Source of the DNA: Lysinibacillus sp. B2A1
Lineage (GTDB): Bacteria > Bacillota > Bacilli > Bacillales_A > Planococcaceae
Assembly (NCBI GenBank): GCA_002973635.1
Contig: CP027224.1
Coordinates: forward strand, 3,482,501 to 3,546,500
DNA: 64,000 nucleotides
Reading direction: 5' to 3'
Made by a program: the position numbers and the translations under genes. Each line of letters begins with the position of its first letter. Position 1 is the first letter of the stretch. Of this stretch, positions 1 through 9,412 are shown piece after piece. The notes beneath the pieces were generated by a model that searched no databases, was not told the origin of the DNA, and saw only the letters and a list, made by a program, of their open reading frames with translations.

Positions 1-44
1 TGAATGAGACGCCATTTCCTTTAGTATTCTACTTTCTAATTTGT

Positions 45-905
45 TTATAATTTTAAACTTGTTACTCCCATACAATATAAAATGATTGCTTGTTGCACAT
101 AAATCAAGTTCTTTTTAAATTGATATCCAACAAAATAATCTGATGCAATAGCGTCCTCACTAACCTCTTCATTCCTAAAAAATGGAGGACAAGGGTTTAA
201 AATTGCATGTGGTTTAGCCTCTTTTATTCTCTTAAAAGTAATTTGATAGTTATTTATATAATCGTCTGTCCTTAAATCTTCTGGTAATGAATCCGTCAAT
301 ATTACATCACTTGATACTAATACATTGTCTAGCTCTGTAAAAAATTTATAATTAGAGGAGTCCTTACATATTTCGTATCCAGATTTACAAACATGTTTGA
401 ATTTTAGGTTCATTACTTTTGCAATACTCACCCACGATTTTGAGATATTACTTGCAGGTCCAACGAATGTATATACTAGATCTTTAGGATTTTCCTTTAA
501 CTTACTTATAGAATAGAAGTCAGCTAATATTTCACAAGGATGATTTTGAGTCGTCATAGCATTTATAATGGGTATAGATGAATAGGTTGATAATTCGTAG
601 ATTTTAGAGAAATCAGTATGTCTTACAATGACACCGTCCACCCAATTTTCGATATAATTAATAACATCTTCTAATGCCTCTCGCTTATCAAGACTTTCTG
701 GAGGAAATAAAATACACTCTCCCCCCAAATCTTTTATCCCCTTCTCAAAGGTAATTCTCGTTCTAATACTTGATGCAGGAAAAAATAACACAAAAGTTTT
801 TCCTTTTAAAGGTTTTATCCCTTTGTTTTTTATAAGCTGATCTGTTAAATGAAAAATCTCGGTTATTTGAGATTCTGACAAATCATCGATACTTAGTAAG
901 TTCAA
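45..905 (-). CDS. Ornithine/aspartate carbamoyltransferase-like protein
   Basis: A 286-residue protein of the carbamoyltransferase family, which transfers the carbamoyl group of carbamoyl phosphate to an amine. The carbamoyl-phosphate loop is visible as SSIRTR (about residues 45-50; the usual form is STRTR), then VIVRHTD near 93 and HPCE at 122-125 (usually HPCQ). The late substrate loop reads NPCPPF near 240 instead of the usual HCLP. Length is slightly under the usual 300-330. The altered motifs argue against housekeeping ArgF/ArgI and suggest a different amine substrate, but none can be named. Start is a TTG behind GGGAGG. No arginine gene lies nearby. Confidence 0.75.
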   Translation of the reverse strand: MNLLSIDDLSESQITEIFHLTDQLIKNKGIKPLKGKTFVLFFPASSIRTRITFEKGIKDLGGECILFPPESLDKREALEDVINYIENWVDGVIVRHTDFSKIYELSTYSSIPIINAMTTQNHPCEILADFYSISKLKENPKDLVYTFVGPASNISKSWVSIAKVMNLKFKHVCKSGYEICKDSSNYKFFTELDNVLVSSDVILTDSLPEDLRTDDYINNYQITFKRIKEAKPHAILNPCPPFFRNEEVSEDAIASDYFVGYQFKKNLIYVQQAIILYCMGVTSLKL

Positions 906-980
906 AATAATCCTCCCTACTTCAATCTTTTTGTATAATTATACATATTTAATAATTGTTATGCAATGAAGTTCTATAAG

Positions 981-1010
981 AAAAAACCTCCAAAGAGAAA
1001 AAATGGAGGC
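981..1010 (-). terminator. Rho-independent terminator
   Basis: A 6-bp stem (CCTCCA/TGGAGG) is followed on the minus strand by six T. It lies just after the stop of the AlkD-like gene. Confidence 0.75.
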
Positions 1011-1018
1011 TTCTTTAT

Positions 1019-1726
1019 TCAACATCTTACATATTTACGTTTGAAACCCAGTCTCCCCTTATCTACTTCTTTCTGTATACTTTCGTATGCGTGTAGAATA
1101 GTGCTTTTTTTCTTGTCTCGTTTGAGTTCAACTGGACCTACTGCTTTGGCAATTTCGAGCGCTAAACCATGTAGTGGCACATATGAAATCCCAACAGTGT
1201 ATAGAAAATTATTCATAGCTGATTTCGTTCGCTCTGGAGCATCGTGAATCGTATTTTTCACTATTTCAAGCATGCTGGCAATTTTATTCTCTGAGAATTC
1301 AACATCTGAGCGATTTCCTAAAAGCCAACAATAGCAGCTCCAGCCAGCTGACATTCTTAGCTCTTCCCCACTAACAATCCATTTATCTGCAACTTCTTGC
1401 GCAATATCTGCTTCTGCCAATGTTACTGCTACCACGTAATCAGATAGCATATAAAAATATGCCGAATCCATCCAACGATTAAAATCTGACGCAGTCATTG
1501 CTTTTGGATCTGCAATAATGCCTGCAAAGTACATCGCATCGTAGTTGCCTGAGGCATAAAGCTCTTCTGCTAAAGCTTGATCAATTTTTATTTTCTTTGC
1601 TATCGGCTTCATTGCACCTGTTGCCACGCCAAAAAGTGGTTCATGTGCACCATTGGACATATACATTTTTTTAGTCCGTTCCTTACCGAGGGCTTCAAGC
1701 TCCTGCATAATCATTTCTACATTCAT
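1019..1726 (-). CDS. DNA alkylation repair protein (AlkD-like)
   Basis: A 235-residue, all-helical HEAT-repeat-type protein resembling the DNA_alkylation/AlkD family, whose members excise N3- and N7-alkylated purines without base flipping. The usual family features seen are the N-terminal helix ending in KKMYMSNGAHEPLFGV, several repeats with W and D residues (for example FNRWMDSAYFYMLSDY), and a basic C-terminus. Start ATG follows AGGAAGTGC. It is a single gene with its own terminator, and no adaptive-response genes (ada, alkA) are beside it. Enzyme activity is inferred from the family. Confidence 0.8.
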   Translation of the reverse strand: MNVEMIMQELEALGKERTKKMYMSNGAHEPLFGVATGAMKPIAKKIKIDQALAEELYASGNYDAMYFAGIIADPKAMTASDFNRWMDSAYFYMLSDYVVAVTLAEADIAQEVADKWIVSGEELRMSAGWSCYCWLLGNRSDVEFSENKIASMLEIVKNTIHDAPERTKSAMNNFLYTVGISYVPLHGLALEIAKAVGPVELKRDKKKSTILHAYESIQKEVDKGRLGFKRKYVRC

Positions 1727-1990
1727 CTTTTAGCACTTCCTTTTTTATGATTATCCTTAGTGCCTCATTCTTACTAAAATGAGCGTTAGGATGAACTCGT
1801 CAACATCTTCGCCACATGCTTTATCCCCTTTATTTTAAAGAAGATATTTTCTGACTTCAATGAATTTGTAGATTCTAAATCCTTTCTCTAATTCAATAAG
1901 ACTTCTTGTCCTCGAGTAAATTTTCCATTTATTATTTCAAGATTTAAAAAGTCAGTACTAATTGTCCTGAATTAAACTACACTTGCTGTT

Positions 1991-3406
1991 TCATCCTTTT
2001 TTAGATGGAACAAATAACGTTAAAACAAATGCAATAATTGCTAAGATGGTCATGAAATAATAGGCATCACTTGAACCTAAAATTGAAGCAAGTGTGCGGA
2101 TAGTTTCAACCGCAGCATTTGGTGTTTCAACAAGCAATGTTTTCGCATGATTTGTCGTTTGTGCTGTAAAAATGGTAATGACTACAGCAGCTCCAATTGC
2201 ACCTGAAATTTGGCGCAAGGTATTATTGACTGCTGTACCATGTGTTACAAGTGTTTTCGGTAATGCATTCAAACCAGCTGTGTTCAATGGCATTGTGATA
2301 AAGCTTAATCCAATACGTAGGAAAATAGTGCGTAGCATTAAAAAGCTAAAGGAAGTTGTTTCCGATAAATCTGTAACTACCCACATGGAAGGAATAATAA
2401 AAATCAAACCGATAATAAATAATGGCCTTGCGCCAAAGCGATCATACATTTTTCCTGTAACAGGTGACATAAAGGCATTTACGAGAGCACCAGGTAATAA
2501 TAATAAACCAGCGTCTAATGCAGTGAATCCTCTACCATTTTGTAAATAAATTGGTAATAAAATCATATCCGCGTACATCATCATTGTGACAATCATATTG
2601 ATGATAGACGTTAACGTGAATACTTTATTTTGAAAAACAGATAAGTTTAGAAGCGGATCACTGGATTTAATTTGTCGAAGGCAGAATATAGCTATTGTCA
2701 CAATTCCCACAATTATAGAAACGATGACGACTTTATCATCCCAACCATGGCTTCCTGCATTACTAAAACCATATAAAATAAGACCAAAGCCAATGGTTGA
2801 TAAAATAACACTTACTATATCTAGCTTAGTTTTTGCTGTTTCTGAGACATTAATTAAATATTTCCATGCCATAAAAATGATTATTACAACAAAGGGGATG
2901 AGTCCGATAAATAACCAACGCCATGAATAATAGTCGATAATAAAGCCTGCAAATGTTGGTGCTATTGCTGGAGCGAAAATCATGGCAAGACCTATTAAAC
3001 CCATCATACTACCTCTTCTTTCTGGTGGGAAAATAAACATTACGATACTCATTAGCAAGGGCATAATAATTCCTGCTCCAATCGCTTGAATCATACGACC
3101 AATTAATAAAGTGGCGAAGTTTGGTGCTACTGCACAAAAAATAGAGCCTATTAATAAAAATAGCATGGAGCTGATAAATAATTGACGTGTAGAAAAGCGT
3201 TTCATTAAATAGGCAGTGATAGGGACTAGCACCCCGTTTACCAACATAAAGCCAGTCGATAACCACTGAACAGTTGTAGCAGAAACAGAAAATACAGCCA
3301 TTAAATTACTTAAGGCAACGTTTAACAGTGTTTGATTTAATGTAGATAAAAAACATCCTAAAATTAAGACTGTTAATAATACTTTTTTATTGATTGATTC
3401 TGACAT
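1991..3406 (-). CDS. MFS multidrug exporter, DHA2 (EmrB/QacA) family
   Basis: A 471-residue, strongly hydrophobic protein with about 14 predicted membrane segments, typical of proton-driven DHA2 drug exporters. Near the N-terminus it has the family pattern TLLNVALSNLMAVF followed by VQWLSTGFMLVNG, and IGRMIQAIGAGIIMPLL marks motif C in the fifth helix region. Start ATG follows GAGGAATT. A near-perfect 25-bp palindrome lies 24 bp upstream of the start, between this gene and the divergent TetR gene, so this exporter is the probable TetR target. A paralogue lies at 4255-5760. Substrate unknown. Confidence 0.85.
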   Translation of the reverse strand: MSESINKKVLLTVLILGCFLSTLNQTLLNVALSNLMAVFSVSATTVQWLSTGFMLVNGVLVPITAYLMKRFSTRQLFISSMLFLLIGSIFCAVAPNFATLLIGRMIQAIGAGIIMPLLMSIVMFIFPPERRGSMMGLIGLAMIFAPAIAPTFAGFIIDYYSWRWLFIGLIPFVVIIIFMAWKYLINVSETAKTKLDIVSVILSTIGFGLILYGFSNAGSHGWDDKVVIVSIIVGIVTIAIFCLRQIKSSDPLLNLSVFQNKVFTLTSIINMIVTMMMYADMILLPIYLQNGRGFTALDAGLLLLPGALVNAFMSPVTGKMYDRFGARPLFIIGLIFIIPSMWVVTDLSETTSFSFLMLRTIFLRIGLSFITMPLNTAGLNALPKTLVTHGTAVNNTLRQISGAIGAAVVITIFTAQTTNHAKTLLVETPNAAVETIRTLASILGSSDAYYFMTILAIIAFVLTLFVPSKKG

Positions 3407-3429
3407 TACATAATTCCTCTTTCTACTTG

Positions 3430-3454
3430 TTTTATTAACACAGTGTCAATAAAA
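3430..3454. promoter_or_regulatory. Palindromic operator between exporter and TetR gene
   Basis: A 25-bp near-perfect palindrome with outer arms TTTTATT/AATAAAA and inner arms ACAC/GTGT around one central base. Only one symmetric pair (A/C) is mismatched. On the minus strand it contains TTGACA, a likely -35 of the exporter gene. Size, symmetry and place fit a TetR dimer site (inference). Confidence 0.7.
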
Positions 3455-3575
3455 TAGATAATAACATTTTAATTTTTTGATGCCTATTTACAATTTCTCA
3501 AGAAGTGTTAATTAAACAACAGATTTAAAACAACTATTAATGAAGTTTATATTTAATAGATAAAGGAGAATGAAA

Positions 3576-4109
3576 TTGACCACACATAAAAAACAAGATC
3601 CACGAGCTATTCGCTCAAAACGGGTGTTTAAAGAAGCTGTTGTAGAAATATTAATTGAAGACCCGGATATTTCAAAACTGACTGTACAAAAGATTGCTAA
3701 GCGTGCTGAGCTAAATCGAGCAACTTTTTATTTACATTTTATAGATATAAATGATTTATTAAAGCAGGTAGTTTACGACATTTTCGACGACCTGTCGTTA
3801 AAATTATCTCCAACATTACAAATTGATGATATTAGTAACCAAGAGCAATTAATGACGTTTTTAGATTATTTTTATAAGCATCGAAAGATTTTAGCTGTTC
3901 TCTTTGAACACCCTGGTTTCAAAAGAAAATTTCATATGATGTTAACGGATTTGATTGTCATTCGTCGTGACAGGATTTCTGCGGAAATAACCTTATCAAT
4001 GGATATTCTCGCATCTTCAGTACTGGGAATTATTATGTGGTGGCTTAAAGATGGGATTCATTTTAGCTCTGAATATATCGCTGATCAAATTATTGAGCTA
4101 TATCGATAA
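3576..4109 (+). CDS. TetR/AcrR-family transcriptional regulator
   Basis: About 177 residues. The N-terminal helix-turn-helix reads LTVQKIAKRAELNRATFYLHFIDINDLL, the standard TetR pattern in which an aromatic residue follows TFY. The C-terminal part (YKHRKILAVLFEH onwards) is a variable ligand and dimer domain like that of DhaS/YxaF-type regulators. The TTG at 3576 is preferred because AAAGGAG lies 7 bases upstream; the ATG at 3570 would leave only one base. It is divergent from one DHA2 exporter and convergent with another, so it probably represses one or both. Confidence 0.85.
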   Translation: MTTHKKQDPRAIRSKRVFKEAVVEILIEDPDISKLTVQKIAKRAELNRATFYLHFIDINDLLKQVVYDIFDDLSLKLSPTLQIDDISNQEQLMTFLDYFYKHRKILAVLFEHPGFKRKFHMMLTDLIVIRRDRISAEITLSMDILASSVLGIIMWWLKDGIHFSSEYIADQIIELYR

Positions 4110-4125
4110 TTATTCATATACCAAC

Positions 4126-4160
4126 AAAAAACGTTCATCATTTTTAGATGAACGTTTTTA
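4126..4160 (+). terminator. Rho-independent terminator
   Basis: An 8-bp stem CGTTCATC/GATGAACG flanked by A and T runs follows the TetR gene. The flanking runs would let it work in both directions. Confidence 0.75.
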
Positions 4161-4254
4161 CGTATTTATTCTATCATTCAATTGATTTATGTTAGTGTAC
4201 TAAAGAATGGTATTACTTCACTTCAATACCCCTTTTTTTAGACTAACAATTTTT

Positions 4255-5760
4255 CTATTCCCCTTGAACGTCTATCCCTTGATTAGGTTTGACTCTTTTA
4301 ATAAAGAAAGCAAGAATAAGAGCAATCACAGTAATCAATGTTGAAATAAAGAAGGTAATATTAATACCATGTAGCATCGCTTCATTCATAATTTGTTGTT
4401 GTACTTCTGCTGCAGCCTGTGTAGATGATTGAGTTGCATTGGCGCTCATATTATTCATTGCTTTAGCAGCTAATTCCTCTGCTTTTACAGTTGTTATATT
4501 GTTCATGACGGTAATTAAAACCGCGGAACCTATAGCACCAGATACCTGCTGTAGTGTATTGTTCATCGCTGTTCCATGTGGATTATTATAGGCTGGTAAC
4601 TGATTTAGACCATTCGTCATTACTGGCATCATGACCATTGACATCCCAAACATACGTAAAGTATAGAGCAGAACAAGAGTAGAATAAGCAGTATGCAAAC
4701 CGATTTTGCTAAAGTAATAAGTTGTTATAATGATAATGATCAATCCAATTACTGCCAAGGTTCTTGCACCATATTTATCAAAGAGTTTTCCGGTAATTGG
4801 AGACATAATTCCCATGACAATAGCGCCTGGAAGCATTAACAAGCCAGAATCCATTGGTGAAATTCCACGAATGGTTTGGACATAAATTGGCATTAGGATC
4901 ATGGCTGAGAACATTGCAACCGAAATAACGATTGAAATGGTCGTTGATAAGGCGAACATTGGATATTTGAAAATACGAAACTCAAGCATGGGCTCATCCA
5001 TTCGTAATTGACGAAGGATAAAGGTAATTAAAGCTAATGTACCAATAATAATCGTACCGTAGACGAGTATATTATCCCATCCTTTTTCCCCTGCTGAGCT
5101 GAAGCCATAAAGCAAGCCACCAAATCCAATACTAGATAATACAAGAGACAGTACATCCAGCTTTATAGGACGTTGTGGTGTGACATTCTTTAATTTAAAC
5201 GCTGCAAAAATTAAGGTTAAAATGGCAATTGGCAGTACAAGATCAAATAACATTCTCCAGCTATAATGCTCGATCAACCAACCAGAAAGTGTCGGTCCAA
5301 TCGCTGGAGCTGTAATCATTACAAGACCAAACATCCCCATTGCTGCCCCTCGTTTTTCAACTGGAAATGCAGTTAGCATAACATTCATTAATAACGGCAT
5401 CATAATTGCAGATCCTGCAGCTTGAATCATACGAGCCCCTAATAACACGCCAAATGTAGGTGCAATACTAGCTAAAAATGTTCCCAAAGTAAACAAGGCC
5501 ATTGCGATAATAAATAGCTTTTTATCAGTAAAGCGTTGAATGAAGAACGCACTTGCAGGTATTAAAATCCCATTAATCAGCATATAGCCTGTTGAAAGCC
5601 ATTGTACTGCAGTGGCATTGACCTTGAATTCTTCCATAATAGCTGGAAGAGCAATATTTAATAATGTTTCATTCAAAATAGCAACAAATGCCCCGATAAA
5701 TAAAATGGCAATCATGCCGTATGGCGGTTTTGTCTGAACAGAAATTGTTTTCTCTGACAT
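4255..5760 (-). CDS. MFS multidrug exporter, DHA2 (EmrB/QacA) family
   Basis: A 501-residue membrane protein with about 14 segments, clearly paralogous to the 1991-3406 exporter. They share the ETLLNIALPAIM and VQWLSTGYMLINGILIPASAF patterns, the motif-C region RMIQAAGSAIMMPLL, and the SGAIGSAVLITV segment late in the protein. It has a longer, Ala/Gln/Asn-rich extracytoplasmic loop near residues 420-460 before the last segment. The upstream ribosome site is weak (AGGA). The pair probably arose by duplication around the TetR gene. Substrate unknown. Confidence 0.85.
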   Translation of the reverse strand: MSEKTISVQTKPPYGMIAILFIGAFVAILNETLLNIALPAIMEEFKVNATAVQWLSTGYMLINGILIPASAFFIQRFTDKKLFIIAMALFTLGTFLASIAPTFGVLLGARMIQAAGSAIMMPLLMNVMLTAFPVEKRGAAMGMFGLVMITAPAIGPTLSGWLIEHYSWRMLFDLVLPIAILTLIFAAFKLKNVTPQRPIKLDVLSLVLSSIGFGGLLYGFSSAGEKGWDNILVYGTIIIGTLALITFILRQLRMDEPMLEFRIFKYPMFALSTTISIVISVAMFSAMILMPIYVQTIRGISPMDSGLLMLPGAIVMGIMSPITGKLFDKYGARTLAVIGLIIIIITTYYFSKIGLHTAYSTLVLLYTLRMFGMSMVMMPVMTNGLNQLPAYNNPHGTAMNNTLQQVSGAIGSAVLITVMNNITTVKAEELAAKAMNNMSANATQSSTQAAAEVQQQIMNEAMLHGINITFFISTLITVIALILAFFIKRVKPNQGIDVQGE

Positions 5761-5949
5761 GTAGTTTCAGTCCTACTTTCTTTCTCTTTTTCAGTTACAT
5801 TCACATCTAAACTTTTCGATTGCCTTTTTAGATTTGAGCTACTTCGTCAATGTGCTGAGTAGTCTTTTCCCCCAATCCGTTGTAGTGCCCCTTCTGATTT
5901 CATAGCAGCCACCCCTTTAAATAAAAATGTTGACGAAAGAATAGAATGT

Positions 5950-5997
5950 ATTGTATAATTAAAATAGGGATAGTATGCGTTTTATAAATTATACAAT
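5950..5997. promoter_or_regulatory. 11-bp perfect inverted repeat upstream of the exporter
   Basis: ATTGTATAATT at 5950-5960 and AATTATACAAT at 5987-5997 are perfect reverse complements separated by 26 bases, about 190 bp upstream of the exporter at 4255-5760. This could be a paired operator or a structured promoter region; no regulator can be assigned. The rest of the 347-bp gap (5761-6107) holds no gene that I can see. Confidence 0.45.
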
Positions 5998-6061
5998 GTC
6001 TATCCATATAAATTTATCATAAGACATTATTTATTTCAATGTGTTCTACATAATTTTTTGC

Positions 6062-6102
6062 AAAAAAAGTCGATTCCTTCACTACAGGAGCTCGACTTTT
6101 TC
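6062..6102 (-). terminator. Rho-independent terminator
   Basis: Stem AAAAAGTCGA/TCGACTTTTT with a T run on the minus strand, directly after the stop of the ABC-F gene. Confidence 0.75.
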
Positions 6103-6107
6103 TTTGC

Positions 6108-7605
6108 CTATTTTTTCGTTAATCCTTCACTAGTTAATTCATAAATGGTTGATGCTACTTTTTTTAGGTAGCGTCGATCATGTGAAACACTAATAATGGC
6201 TCCACCATATTGTGCTAAAGCCTGACACAGAACAGGCGTTGTCAAAGGGCTAAAATTTCTCGTTGGTTCATCTAATATCAATATTTCGCAACCATCCATA
6301 ATCATTTTTAACAACAGTAGCTTTGCTTTTTGACCCCCACTCAAATGTCCAATTGTCTGCTGCATTTCATCACTAGTAAATTTCATACTGCCCAAAAGTG
6401 TGAAAGCTTTTGTCATGGCTTCCTTATCACCACCTATCTCTAGAAAACTAATGGGTGATTGAGCTGGGTCCAATAGATCCTCATAATTTTGTGGCATGTA
6501 TCCTATCTTTAATGAAGAATATTCCTTTATCTTCTCCATAATTATTTTTAATAATGTTGATTTTCCTACTCCATTTTCCCCAATAATTGCTACTTTTTCT
6601 GGTCCAATAATAGATAACGTTATATTTTGGGAAAGTTGTTTATTTGCTATTTCAAGCGTTTCTAATGATAGCTCTAGAATTTTTTTATGTCGATGAACAT
6701 GTATAGAGGAATCAAAGCTAAATTCGCTTGCCTCCTCTACAGTAGGTATCTCTAAAAAATCCTCTGTAGCTTTGTCCATACGTTTCTTTTGATTTTTTAA
6801 TGATTTTATTTTCTTTTGTAATCTGGGGTCTGAGCGAGACACATTCTGATGCTGATGCTCAGCCTTATTCCATACCTCATGCCACTTACTTATCTGTTTT
6901 TTATAATCAGATGCTTGCTTTCTCGCCATCTGTTCTTGCTTTTGCAAATTGATTTTCTCGATGAAAAAGGTACGTTTCATAAGGCTCTCTTGTAAAGGTG
7001 TATTTAGGTATTTGCTTGCGATTGGTAAGCTCAATATGAATAATTGCGTTTGCCATATTATTTATAAATGTTTCATCATGTGATACAAAAATAACAGGTA
7101 TCGATGTTTGCAGAATAAATGTTTCCAGCCATTCGATTGTGTCTATGTCCAAATCATTTGTCGGTTCATCTAATAAAAGAACATCAGGACTCATGGCGAG
7201 TAGCTTTAAAAAACGATACTTAAATCGCTCCCCTCCCGAAAAATCACCTATCCTTTTATCTGAAACAAATGAATCAATCCTAAAATCATTCATTGCCTTT
7301 AACAATTCTTTGTTCCAATTGTTTTCTGAAAATAACTCAGTGATGGTCAACTTTTTTTCTTGAGCCGATAGTTCTTGTGATAGATATCCGAGTGAATAAT
7401 CATTTTTAAGTATTTTTCCTTCATAAGTACAATAATCAACAATCAATTGATCATTGTAAATGCATTTTAATAATGTACTTTTGCCATTGCCCTCTTCCCC
7501 TATTATGACAATCTTATCTCCTTTTTGGGTACTTAGCTGAAGATGTTCTATTAACGTTCGATTATCTTTTATCGTTTTGATGGTAAGATTGTGTATTTCT
7601 ATCAT
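6108..7605 (-). pseudogene. ABC-F ribosome-protection ATPase, frameshifted
   Basis: Two overlapping reading frames together make one ABC-F protein of about 499 residues, the size of Vga/Lsa/Vml-type factors that displace antibiotics from the ribosome. The first frame (from ATG 7605, behind GGAAGGGG) holds Walker A GEEGNGKST, signature FSGGE and Walker [12 protein letters not shown]. The second frame holds a basic coiled linker, GENGVGKST, LSGGQ and ILDEPTRNF. The frames join properly if one base is removed near the AAAA run at 6953-6956. As written, the product stops after the first ATPase domain and part of the linker. Its leader is also split by an insertion sequence. A sequencing error cannot be excluded. 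Confidence 0.8.
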
Positions 7606-7701
7606 GTAAATTCCCCTTCCTTTTTCATGATGTAACTGTTTAATGTTAGTTGTTCATATCCATCACCCTAAAATTTGATAAAAGCAAAAAAAGATGCCTC
7701 T

Positions 7702-7710
7702 GTTTATAAA
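7702..7710. repeat. Left copy of 9-bp target-site duplication
   Basis: GTTTATAAA flanks the insertion element here and again at 9404-9412. Removing the element and one copy restores a continuous terminator-like hairpin. Confidence 0.9.
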
Positions 7711-7742
7711 GAGGGCACTGAAAAAGTCCATTATTTAAATTA

Positions 7743-7786
7743 GGTAGTTGAAAGTTCGATTATATCGAACTTTCAACTGCCTTTTT
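7743..7786 (+). terminator. Terminator inside the left end of the IS
   Basis: A 17-bp stem (GGTAGTTGAAAGTTCGA and its complement, with one wobble pair) around a 5-base loop, followed by TTTTT. It precedes the transposase and would block read-through into it. Confidence 0.75.
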
Positions 7787-7832
7787 ACTTTATAATAATG
7801 ATATTAAAAGTAAGTATGTAGGTGATATCCCG

Positions 7833-9296
7833 ATGATTTCAAACCAAGAATCTCTTCATCTTAGTCCGTTTATGGCCATATATGACATTGTTGTACCAAA
7901 GGATAATATGCTTCGGCAAATAAATGAACTTGTTGATTTCTCTTTTATTTTGGACGAACTGAAAAACAAATATTGTCTTGATAATGGTCGTAATGCGGTA
8001 CCTCCCATTCGCATGTTTAAATATTTACTATTAAAATCAATATTCGATTTATCCGATGTAGATGTGGTAGAACGTTCTAAATATGATATGTCGTTTAAAT
8101 ATTTTTTAGATATGGCACCAGAAGACTCTGTCATTAATCCAAGTTCACTAACGAAATTCCGTAAGCTCCGTCTCCAAGATATGAGCTTATTAGATATGCT
8201 CATTGGCAAAACTGTAGAGATTGCAATAGAGAAAGAAGTCATTAAAAATAAAACAATAATCGTGGACGCCACCCATACAAAAGCACGGTATAATCAAAAA
8301 TCACCTATAGAATTTTTACAAGAGAAATCAAAAAATGTAAGAAAAGCTGTTTATCAAATCGATGAATCGATGAAAGAGAATTTCCCACCAAAGACAAATT
8401 CTAACGAAATAAATGATGAAGTGGATTACTGTCGTCAAGTCATCGAGGTAGTTGAATCTCAACCTCAAATTGAGATGATTCCAGCTGTAAAAGAAAAACT
8501 AAATGTCCTAAAAGAAGTGGTACAAGATTATGAGGAGAAGTTAAGTTATTCGACAGATCCAGATGCACGTATTGGACATAAATCAGCGGATTCTTCTTTC
8601 TTTGGTTTTAAAACACATATTGCAATGAGTGATGAGCGAATAATAACAGCTGCGATAGTAACTACTGGGGAGAAGAGTGATGGAAAATACCTTCAAGAAT
8701 TAGTTGAAAAAAGTAAAGAAACAGGTATGACCATTGATACAGTCATTGGTGATACAGCCTATTCTGAAAAAGACAATATCCAGTATGCAAAAAAAGAAGA
8801 ATTCCAACTTATATCTAAACTAAATCCACAAATCACGCAAGGTGGACGAACAAAAGAAGATGAATTTGAATTTAATAAAGATGCTGGTATGTATGTGTGT
8901 AAAGCTGGTCACATGGCGATTCGCAAAGCACGGACAGGAAAGAAAAATCAAGGACAAAATCAAAAACATACGTATTATTTTGACATCGAAAAATGTAAAA
9001 TATGTGCTTTCCGCGAAGGTTGTTATAAAGAAGGGGCAAAAAGTAAAACATATTCAGTTTCAATCAAATCTACTGAGCATAAGGAACAAGAAGCATTCCA
9101 AAACAGTGAAGAGTTTAAGGAGCTCGCACGTACTCGCTATAAAATAGAGGCGAAAAATAGTGAATTAAAAAATAGACATGGGTATGACACGGCAATAGCT
9201 TCGGGTTTATTTGGTATGGAAATACAAGGTGCAACCGCCATCTTCGCTGTAAATTTGAAACGAATCATTACACTTTTAAAAGAAAAAAATAGTTAA
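7833..9296 (+). CDS. IS1182-family transposase
   Basis: A 487-residue DDE transposase. The N-terminal domain (PPIRMFKYLLLKSIFDLSD) is the helix-rich DUF772-like region. The catalytic acidic residues fit IIVDATHTKARY (first Asp), VIGDTAYSEKD (second Asp) and YKIEAKNSELKNRHGYD (Glu). A Cys cluster (CKICAFREGC) precedes the Glu. The gene is intact, fills the element, and uses ATG at 7833. It would catalyse cut-and-paste type movement of the element. Confidence 0.93.
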   Translation: MISNQESLHLSPFMAIYDIVVPKDNMLRQINELVDFSFILDELKNKYCLDNGRNAVPPIRMFKYLLLKSIFDLSDVDVVERSKYDMSFKYFLDMAPEDSVINPSSLTKFRKLRLQDMSLLDMLIGKTVEIAIEKEVIKNKTIIVDATHTKARYNQKSPIEFLQEKSKNVRKAVYQIDESMKENFPPKTNSNEINDEVDYCRQVIEVVESQPQIEMIPAVKEKLNVLKEVVQDYEEKLSYSTDPDARIGHKSADSSFFGFKTHIAMSDERIITAAIVTTGEKSDGKYLQELVEKSKETGMTIDTVIGDTAYSEKDNIQYAKKEEFQLISKLNPQITQGGRTKEDEFEFNKDAGMYVCKAGHMAIRKARTGKKNQGQNQKHTYYFDIEKCKICAFREGCYKEGAKSKTYSVSIKSTEHKEQEAFQNSEEFKELARTRYKIEAKNSELKNRHGYDTAIASGLFGMEIQGATAIFAVNLKRIITLLKEKNS

Positions 9297-9304
9297 TGGA
9301 GAAT

Positions 9305-9352
9305 AAAAAAGACAACTTCTTGTTCGAAATGAAACAAGAAGTTGTCTTTTTT
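9305..9352 (+). terminator. Terminator of the transposase gene
   Basis: A long stem AAAAAAGACAACTTCTTGTT with its complement and a T run, 9 bases after the transposase stop. Confidence 0.85.
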
Positions 9353-9403
9353 AAAGTTAAACTCTTTCCACAATAAAAAAACTGTATGTTTTTCAGTGCC
9401 CTC

Positions 9404-9412
9404 GTTTATAAA
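9404..9412. repeat. Right copy of 9-bp target-site duplication
   Basis: GTTTATAAA, identical to 7702-7710, immediately after the right inverted repeat. Confidence 0.9.

Larger units (their letters stand above)
7711..9403 (+). mobile_element. IS1182-family insertion sequence, complete
   Basis: A 1693-bp element with perfect 15-bp terminal inverted repeats beginning GAGGGCACTGAAAAA (7711-7725 and 9389-9403), flanked by 9-bp direct repeats. It encodes one intact transposase. Hairpins with T runs near both ends (7743-7786 and 9305-9352) insulate the transposase from outside transcription. The element sits in the loop of a hairpin whose arms remain on either side (arms about 7690-7710 and 9404-9424). 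It looks recently inserted, since the repeats are perfect. Confidence 0.93.

Noticed and set aside
6900..7040. Programmed ribosomal frameshift in the ABC-F gene
   Set aside because: There is no slippery heptamer with a downstream pseudoknot that I can see; a simple one-base insertion explains the frames.
7743..9352. IS hairpins as regulatory RNAs
   Set aside because: Both are simple long stems with T runs at the ends of the transposase gene, best explained as terminators.
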